The position numbers and the translations under genes were made by a program. This document shows positions 61,351 through 64,000 of a stretch of 64,000 nt of DNA, one piece after another; positions within the stretch are counted from its first letter, which is position 1; every line of letters begins with the position of its first letter. The stretch is taken from assembly GCF_036884655.1 (NCBI RefSeq), contig NC_088348.1, positions 25,514,501 to 25,578,500 of the forward strand, written 5' to 3'. The DNA comes from Musa acuminata AAA Group. Its lineage: Eukaryota > Streptophyta > Magnoliopsida > Zingiberales > Musaceae. Under the pieces are notes generated by a model, which saw only the letters and a program-made list of their open reading frames with translations, searched no databases and was not told the origin of the DNA.

Positions 61351-61416
<66 letters not shown>
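61351..61416. repeat. (ATT)22 microsatellite
   Basis: 22 uninterrupted ATT units, followed by TACATC. Confidence 0.95.
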
Positions 61417-61453
61417 TACATCACATAATTGAAAAGTTATCTACGTTAAAATC

Positions 61454-61770
61454 AGAATAATGATAAATATTATATTTAAAGATTAACATGGTACAAAAAT
61501 ATAAAAAGATAATTACATCAAAAGAAATTATCTAATATCGATAATTTTAAGTGTCCCCTCAATATAACATACATGAATCACACTAAGATACACCCCCAAC
61601 CACATTAGAATAAGAATAATGATAAATATTATATTTAAAGATTAACATAGTACAAGAATATAAAAAGATAATTACATCAAGAGAGTTATCTAACAGTTTC
61701 AAGTACCCCTTAATATAGAATCCTTTCATACATACATGGATCACTAAGATGCACTCCCAACCCTAAATAA
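61454..61770. repeat. Tandem duplication, ~159-bp unit
   Basis: GATAAATATTATATTTAAAG occurs at 61462 and 61621 (159 bp apart), followed in both copies by ATTAACAT, AAAAAGATAATTACATCAA and CACTAAGAT-like ends. The copies differ by several substitutions and small indels. Confidence 0.8.
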
Positions 61771-63155
61771 ATCGTAATTACTTCGATAAGTTATTTGTGG
61801 TGATAGGAAAGAGGTGAGAATTTAAATAAAACACCCAATAAGGAAACATACCTCCTTCATACGGCAAGGAAGCAAAATGACAATTTGAAGCACATCAATG
61901 ATAAAATACATGCATCAAGCTTTAAACATATTAACATTATCAATAATGCATCAATCAGAACAACACGTGTATTTTGCACAAAAATAAATCAATATGCATG
62001 AGACTAAAATGTGTTTGTGTTTAAATGTCGATGCATCTTATGTTATTTATTTTTTTATATTATATTTATAACATATATATATTTTAAAAAAATATAATGA
62101 TTAGACAATTAGAATCATCCTATCTCACGAATAACATCCTTGATGAATTAAAAATCATCCTACGTGTCGTGTTGAGTCATGAGTTCATCACCTAAGAATA
62201 TATTTCTCGTAGGATCATAATATATTACTCATGAAAATCATTATATGAAATATTTATTTTAAATTTTTTAATTGATTGAAATTTAACTCTTTCTGGGTTT
62301 TACACAACAAATAAAAGAATGATTCTATACCTTTATGGAGGTATGTGGTTCGAAGGATATAACTAGATACTCTTTATATGTGGTTGTAAGGTGTTTGATA
62401 CAGATTCGTGAGCACTATATATTAAAAATGCTAAAAGTAAAAAAGTGATCTTGGGGAAAAAAACATGTGAAAAAGTAAGACTCCAAAAGACAACATAAGA
62501 AACATATATTTTAGCCTTTAAACATTCATAAAATAAAAAAAAATCTAAAATTTATAATTCGTTTTATTAAATAAAATGTATAACAAATTTTTTGAGTTTG
62601 CAAAATGAAAATAATGCTAATAATCTTGACAAAACTCAAAATATCTAAAAATTAGAATAAAAAAATTAATATTTTTAAAATAAATTTCTTAGTCTCATAC
62701 TATATATATACAATGGGCGTTGTTGCCATATTTTTAATAATTAAATTATTTTATGAATAAAGAAACTAACAGAAGTGACATATTAGGAAAAGCATCATTT
62801 TGAAAAGGAATTAAAATGATATTTTCACCTTAATGGTTTGTTTGGGGATAAACTTTTTCTTCACTTTTTTTTTTTGTCTCGCGTTGGATAAATATAGGTC
62901 ATTGTGATTTAAGAGTGCATTATAATTAAAGGAAATGAGGCGAAAACGAAGGTTGAATCTCATTGAACTGAAGCCAGATGAAATTAATATGACCGATAGG
63001 AATTTCATAGAAATTATTTTCTCTAATCTTTCTTGAACAAAACATTTTGATTATAATTTTCCTGAAATGAAACTGATGTTTATGGGAGTGTGGAGGGACG
63101 AAGCTGAGCTCCACGAGTCTGTCGACTGCCCTACATCTTCCCACGTGAATTCCAC
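61771..63155. other. AT-rich intergenic DNA
   Basis: No gene, bounded element or structural RNA recognised. Confidence 0.4.
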
Positions 63156-64000
63156 ATGTCACTACAGCATGAACAGAAACAACGAGAGGACGACGACGCT
63201 GCATCCGCAAAGCGTCGGAAGAAACCCGCCCCCCGCCACCTTCTCCTACGTGTCTGCGCCGATCTCGCGGCCTCGCCGTGCTGTCGTCATCGTTGTCGCA
63301 TCGCCCATGGCGGTGACCGCCCACGAGCCGAACGCCACGAGACGCTTTCCCACTTCGCCTCCGCCGTGCTGTGTTTGCCGCTGTCATCTGTAATTTCGGA
63401 ATAAATTCATTAAAAAAATAATTTTATATTTTTATATTGAATAAAATATCTGCACAGTATGGATATTACCGACAAGTTTAGCATCGCGAACTTTCCGGAG
63501 ACAGCCAAGCATCTTTCAACCAAATGTTATCACATGAGGAACTCGAAAGAAGAGGAGAGGGATGGATTCATCGTCGAACCATTCATATTAGGTTTATATG
63601 CAGTCACATGACGAAGAGATGAACTGTTTCAGAAGGACAGCAGATGTGGGGTTCCGACAAGTGAAGGAGGGGAAGAGGCGACGTGCCGGAGCAGGTCCTC
63701 GTTCTACACACCGGTGCAGCAAATAAACAACATGGAAGTAAAAAAATGTTATGACCCCCGTAAGAGGCATCGCACGTTTACGCCACGTAACGGGAGGTGA
63801 AGGGTTAGGGCAGTCAGGCCACTGCAGTCATGCCAGGCGTGCACCCAGCAATCCCGGCCTTCTGCGTGTCTACGCCGGGCTGCACCGCCCAATGGAGGCG
63901 GGAGCCTTTCCCCGAGACGAACATCTGGGCGCCGCCCTGCCACCGCCGCCTTCATCGTCGTCATCATCACCGTCATTCCGTTCCTCCGCCTCGGTCTCTC
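63156..64000. other. GC-rich stretches at the right edge, unassigned
   Basis: Two GC-rich blocks (63156-63400 and about 63640-63990) have open frames on both strands, with Arg- and Pro-rich products typical of GC-rich chance frames. A CCCACGTGAATT string at about 63139 contains a G-box core. They may be leader or promoter sequence of a gene beyond the window, but no family is recognised. Confidence 0.3.

Overview
This is nuclear DNA of a flowering plant. It holds spliced genes with GT/AG introns, plant-specific families (class I TCP factor, SAUR, SWEET) and a large load of LTR retrotransposons and one hAT transposon. The GC-rich coding exons of the TCP and SAUR genes against very AT-rich intergenic DNA suggest a commelinid monocot, and a banana-like (Musaceae) genome would fit, but the species cannot be proved from the window.

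Layout. 1-5378: a decayed Ty3/gypsy element on the minus strand, running off the left edge. Its integrase segment is triplicated in tandem with a 262-bp period, and its reverse transcriptase is replaced by a 1.4-kb LTR of another family. 7049-8056: the last two exons of an unrecognised gene. 8915-9512: ribosomal protein eS27 (RPS27), followed at once by ten tandem copies of a 157-bp unit (9619-11185). 11776-12388: a possible B12D/MLRQ-like gene broken by a stop codon. 13860-23710: an otubain-type deubiquitinase in eight exons, whose first intron carries a complete young non-autonomous LTR element (14975-19490). 25643-33300: a DHHC protein S-acyltransferase in five exons, whose second intron carries a complete 3.3-kb hAT element (27974-31259) with terminal inverted repeats and an 8-bp target duplication. 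33766-43685: a decayed Ty1/copia element on the minus strand, itself split by a solo LTR (37438-40532) that is split by a second solo LTR of the same family in reverse orientation (38397-39890). 45030-46465: a SWEET sugar transporter in six exons. 47345-48967: a small unrecognised three-exon gene (minus). 51150-51557: a SAUR gene. 56922-57878: a class I TCP transcription factor (minus). From 57879 to the right end there is mostly AT-rich DNA with microsatellites and short duplications, plus unassigned GC-rich stretches after 63.1 kb.

The host genes do not form a pathway. They are independent housekeeping or regulatory genes in a region reshaped by nested insertion. Both large introns (otubain intron 1, acyltransferase intron 2) are long because of single well-bounded insertions, and the flanking exons still join in frame. 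The strongest unexplained structures are the regular 157-bp array attached to RPS27, the 76-bp duplication flanking the outer solo LTR, the 262-bp triplication inside the gypsy pol gene, and the shared LTR end and primer-binding site between the young non-autonomous element and the gypsy element at the left edge. I found no evidence of a wholly new biological system.
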